Assembly: GCA_036873755.1 (NCBI GenBank)
Contig: JAVTVY010018805.1
Location: 1-64,000 of the forward strand
DNA length: 64,000 nucleotides
Source: Hanleya hanleyi
Lineage: Eukaryota > Mollusca > Polyplacophora > Lepidopleurida > Hanleyidae
Reading direction: 5' to 3'
The translations under genes were made by a program, and so were the position numbers. Shown here in pieces: positions 60,801-64,000 of this stretch; positions within the stretch are counted from its first letter, which is position 1, and the number at the start of each line of letters is the position of its first letter. The notes under the pieces were generated by a model. It was not told where the DNA came from. It worked only from the letters and a program-made list of their open reading frames with translations, and did no database searches.

Positions 60801-63691
60801 AATTAATGAATCGAGTAGATGCAATTACGTTAACACTTTTTAACATTGCCCCCATTGTAAATTTGTTTTAGTGGTCGGAGCCTAGTTGTAGCTTGTCTGG
60901 GGATTTCCTCGAGGTCATCATTTCGGGGAAAGCACGTTTCAACATATTTTGATGAAGGGACGATACGTCATCAAAGTGTGAGTAGGGCAGTGAATGCATT
61001 TGGGAGTTACACGGAATACATACACTCCTTAGTTTAACCGATGCCCAGGTCATTACTCCAAATTCCTCCGGTAATATCTGGTAACTTCTGGAGATCAATT
61101 GACCTTTCGTCTTTGGTCTTAGTGGTCAATGCTACCTTTAATACTCCACAGTCAGTTCAGTGTTAATTGACCTATGCATATCCGTAAGGGAGATTGGGTG
61201 CACTGGGACATTTTTCATGTTGTTGCAATTTTTGTTTGTTTAATGATAAGACTAAACAAGAACATAAAAATAGATTTTCGGCAAAAAAAATATTGTGATC
61301 AAAATCCTTTAAGGATACTGAGCCATCTTGCAGACACTTTTAAACAACCTCTAGAATTTGTCTTTAAACAGCTTAAAGTAAACCGTATGCTTATGGTAAT
61401 GTATATAATTGTTGGGAACGCATTTTTTTTATAGATTCCAAATACATAATTGTGTTCACTGCGAATCTGTAGGTTGTGAAGATATTCAAATAATAATCAA
61501 GAGCCCAAGAGGCTTCAATATACGCCCGTAAATGTGGAATTACATTGGTCCAAATTCCAAGGTTCGTTAATCCAGAGAAAGGTATACAATTTTGTGCTTC
61601 TGAGAATGTAACATATATCACATCATATATTGAATGATAAACTAAAATGAGCTTAACTCTTGGTATCTAGTTGACTTTCAAGCAAGAACCGAGAGCTCAC
61701 ATATCCCACACTGAAATCGACAATACTCAAACACAAGAAAATGGTAGTTTTCCTGCAAATGGATTCCTTTTCAGGCGAGAGAATTTTTCATGAAGGAAGA
61801 AGAAAGTGATGAAGTTAGCCTTTGTTCTTCAGTTAATAAACAGGTATGAAGATCAATGTATGGTTTTTATTTCACAACAGTTTAACTAAATGTAGCTGTT
61901 CCAAACATGGTAGACAACTCCACAGGACAAATACCATATACATGTAGGGGAGAGAACTCTGAATATTCAAACCTAACACATAGTCAGCTACACTTGATTC
62001 AGTTTTGTGGGATTGTGACCTTGAACTTTGACAAATTGATCTCAAAGTGTATGGCTCCTCTTTGCCATGTGATTAAGGTATACTCAGAGTTTGATACCAA
62101 TCCATACCTTGAAACTAGAGATATCAAATGTTAAAGGATGAATGGACAGAACGCAACATCGCATTACCTCGCCTTCGACAGGCATATGAAAATGCGACTG
62201 TAAATGATTTCTTGATTTTGGGCAACAGTGACCTTGACATTTGATCCACATTTTGGTATGTAACACATGTACCTCTAATGTATCTACTGACATAAAAAGT
62301 TATTTTTAATAATTTCCTGATTTTGGGCTCACTTCAACCTTTGACATTGACCTAGTTTTTGGTATGCGACACTTCATTTCCCCCTATCGAATCCACTCAC
62401 AAAAAATAGTAATTTTTAATGATTTCCTGATTTGTAGGTCACACTGACCTTTGACCTTGAATCTGGGGTCACAGTGACCTTGACTATTGACCTGGATCTA
62501 AATTTTGGTACAACAGCTCCCATAATTTCTCAATGGGCTAAAAAAATCATGATTTTTAACAATTTTGGGGTCACAGTGACCTTACCTTTGACCTCGACCT
62601 ACAATTCGCTAGGCGACAAATCGTGTTCCCCTAATGTATCTACTGACACAAAATATTTCCGTGATTTTGGGTTCACAGTGACCTTTGACCTTCGACCTTG
62701 ACCTAATTTTTGGTATGCGACCCTTCATTTCCCCCTATTGAATCCACTCACAAAAAAATTGTTAATGATTCCTGATTTTTCGGTCACACTGACCTTTGAC
62801 CTCTGATCTCGACCTACATTTGGTCTTCAACATATCGCCCCCTAGGGCATCCACTCACCAAAAATTAGAACTGTACATACAAAACTGTCAATGATCAATG
62901 ATTTTCTGATTTTAGGCAACAGTGACCTTTGACCTCTGACCTCAACCTCAATTTCAGTAGGCGACACATCGTCTTCACCTAGTGTATACACTCACAAAAA
63001 ATTGCAACTGTGGATAGAAAACATTCACAGATTTAGACCGGACACGATCACTTCAGTGATTCCCTGTTTTTCAGGTCAGTGACCTCTGACCTCGACCTTC
63101 ATTTTGAAACTGTAGAAAAAACTGTTCCAGATATAGACCGGACACGAGGGACGGACAGACGGACGGACGCACAGACGGACACACGGACGGAAACCACCAT
63201 CACATAATACGTCCGCCTTTTGGCGGGCGTATAAAAAAAATAAAAAAACGAGCCTTATGTTTAAAAAGTATTCAAGTTATCTTAACCGACATAATCCTTT
63301 CCTGTAGAAGATAACTCCAACAGGAAATCCGTGTCTCAGTTTTGTCAATTTTGGTCTGGTTCTTATAATTGTATTAACACTTAATTCAACTGAAAAGTTC
63401 AAAACTCTGAAATGCTCGATTTTGTAAAGAAATATTCCATTAAATGTCAACAGAATAAACACCAGACCAAAACGGAGAAAACTGAGACAAGGATTCCCTG
63501 TTGGATTTGACTTATACAGGAAATGATGATGTATATGGAATCCTTAAGAAATGCGCTTTCAACAAATATATACATTACCATATCTATGATGCATACTTTT
63601 AGCTGTATAAAGACAAATTCTAGAGGGGGTGTAAAAGTCTGTGCAGGACGGCCGAGTATCCCTAGTTCTTTTGAACCATAGTGCTTGTAAA
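57802..63691. repeat. large tandem repeat, unit 6 (5890 bp)
   Basis: Lacks the 847-bp segment and has lost more than 250 bp near 60,456, where 'ttccgatcac' jumps to 'aggcaacctctgg'. It has extra sequence near 62,329-62,356 ('cacttcaacctttgacattg') absent from the earlier units, giving a more regular subrepeat there. 'ttattaaattg' replaces 'ttaaattg' near 59,903. Exon-like segment at 61,775-61,843; both palindromes intact. It is the most divergent of units 2-6. Confidence 0.92.
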
Positions 63692-64000
63692 GTTATGCAT
63701 TGAAAAAAAGAGAAATGTATAATGAAATATATATATAAAGCATTATTTTGATTGGCCGCGAAATCGGTATGGGAAGCGGCTCTAATTCTACAAATGAATT
63801 AAAAATCAAGCTCGTCTCCATTCAAAATGTCACGGGTCGAAAGACAAATCGCTGGACGGCTGGAACAACTCACTGCCTGTCGACATCTTGAATTGACGGA
63901 CAGAGTTATACAGTCTATAAAGCGAGACGAACTAATTCTATCAAAGGTCAATAATGATATACTTACCGCCACATTCCTGGTTTTTGTTGTTTAGGTTAAT
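63692..64000. repeat. large tandem repeat, start of unit 7
   Basis: The first 309 bp of a further unit ('gttatgcattgaaaaaaaga' through 'gtttttgttgtttaggttaa') run off the window edge, so the array continues beyond it. Small differences (an extra 'ta' in 'atatatataaag') mark it as a distinct copy. Confidence 0.9.

Noticed and set aside
28675..62701. Many short ORFs recurring with identical proteins in each large unit could be a tandem gene family
   Set aside because: Identity simply follows the nucleotide identity of the units. Frames overlap on both strands, have no domain or signal features, and are broken in diverged unit 0.

Overview
The window is eukaryotic, almost certainly molluscan and probably gastropod. 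It has low coding density, AT-rich spacers, satellites, a decayed non-LTR retrotransposon, splice-site-flanked exon-like segments, and SINE-like 3' ends carrying the 'gcgacgttaaac' plus CACTC/CTCTC tail that I associate with gastropod repeats. Nothing looks bacterial: no operons, no ribosome binding sites, no long intact ORFs. Most short ORFs inside the repeats are chance reading frames.

Layout. (1) 1-3,700: a mosaic of four satellite families. A 176-bp unit carries paired CRE palindromes (about 545-1560), a 172-bp unit follows (1898-2437), then a 152-bp pair (2439-2700), then six 152-bp units each with an NRF1-like GCGCATGCGC core (about 2700-3680). (2) 3.7-9.4 kb: mostly single-copy spacer with homopolymers, two SINE-like tails, a 22/29-bp minisatellite, and the one convincing gene, a small secreted PAN/Apple-domain protein on the minus strand (6551-6826). 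(3) 9.4-12.3 kb: short tandem repeats rich in AGGTCA, TGACGTCA and TTACGTAA, two weak first-exon candidates, and a 99-bp retrotransposon fragment reading into a Cys-rich ORF. (4) 12.38-14.98 kb: a 5'-truncated I/Nimb-like LINE pseudogene on the minus strand (RT, RNase H, CCHC knuckle) with two nonsense codons and two frameshifts.

(5) 14,978-24,745: a diverged, incomplete copy ('unit 0') of the large repeat that fills the rest of the window. It is interrupted at 16,684 by about 7.3 kb in which two exon-like segments alternate A-B-A-B-A-B-A-B-A. Four of these B+A pairs lie in 1,458-bp tandem copies that also contain about 93 bp of the host repeat. Spliced A1+B1 would encode a peptide that weakly resembles the start of an actin-binding calponin-homology domain. 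(6) 24,745-26,243: spacer. (7) 26,243-64,000: a macrosatellite of six complete copies (6472, 6923, 6131, 6132, 5901 and 5890 bp) plus the start of a seventh. The copies are nearly identical but differ by discrete events: a 453-478-bp internal duplication (absent from unit 1), an 847-bp segment with a 129-bp foldback (only units 1-2), a 190-bp segment (only unit 1), and two scrambled patches (only unit 5).

Each full unit carries a 1.2-kb block of degenerate subrepeats with perfect GGTCAcagTGACC palindromes and TGACCTTTGACCT direct repeats. These match nuclear-receptor response-element consensus sequences. Each also has a 69-nt open segment between consensus splice sites and a terminal GC-rich hairpin followed by an A-rich tail. 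No host pathway can be reconstructed; the interest lies in repeat architecture, exon-fragment amplification and regulatory-motif arrays.
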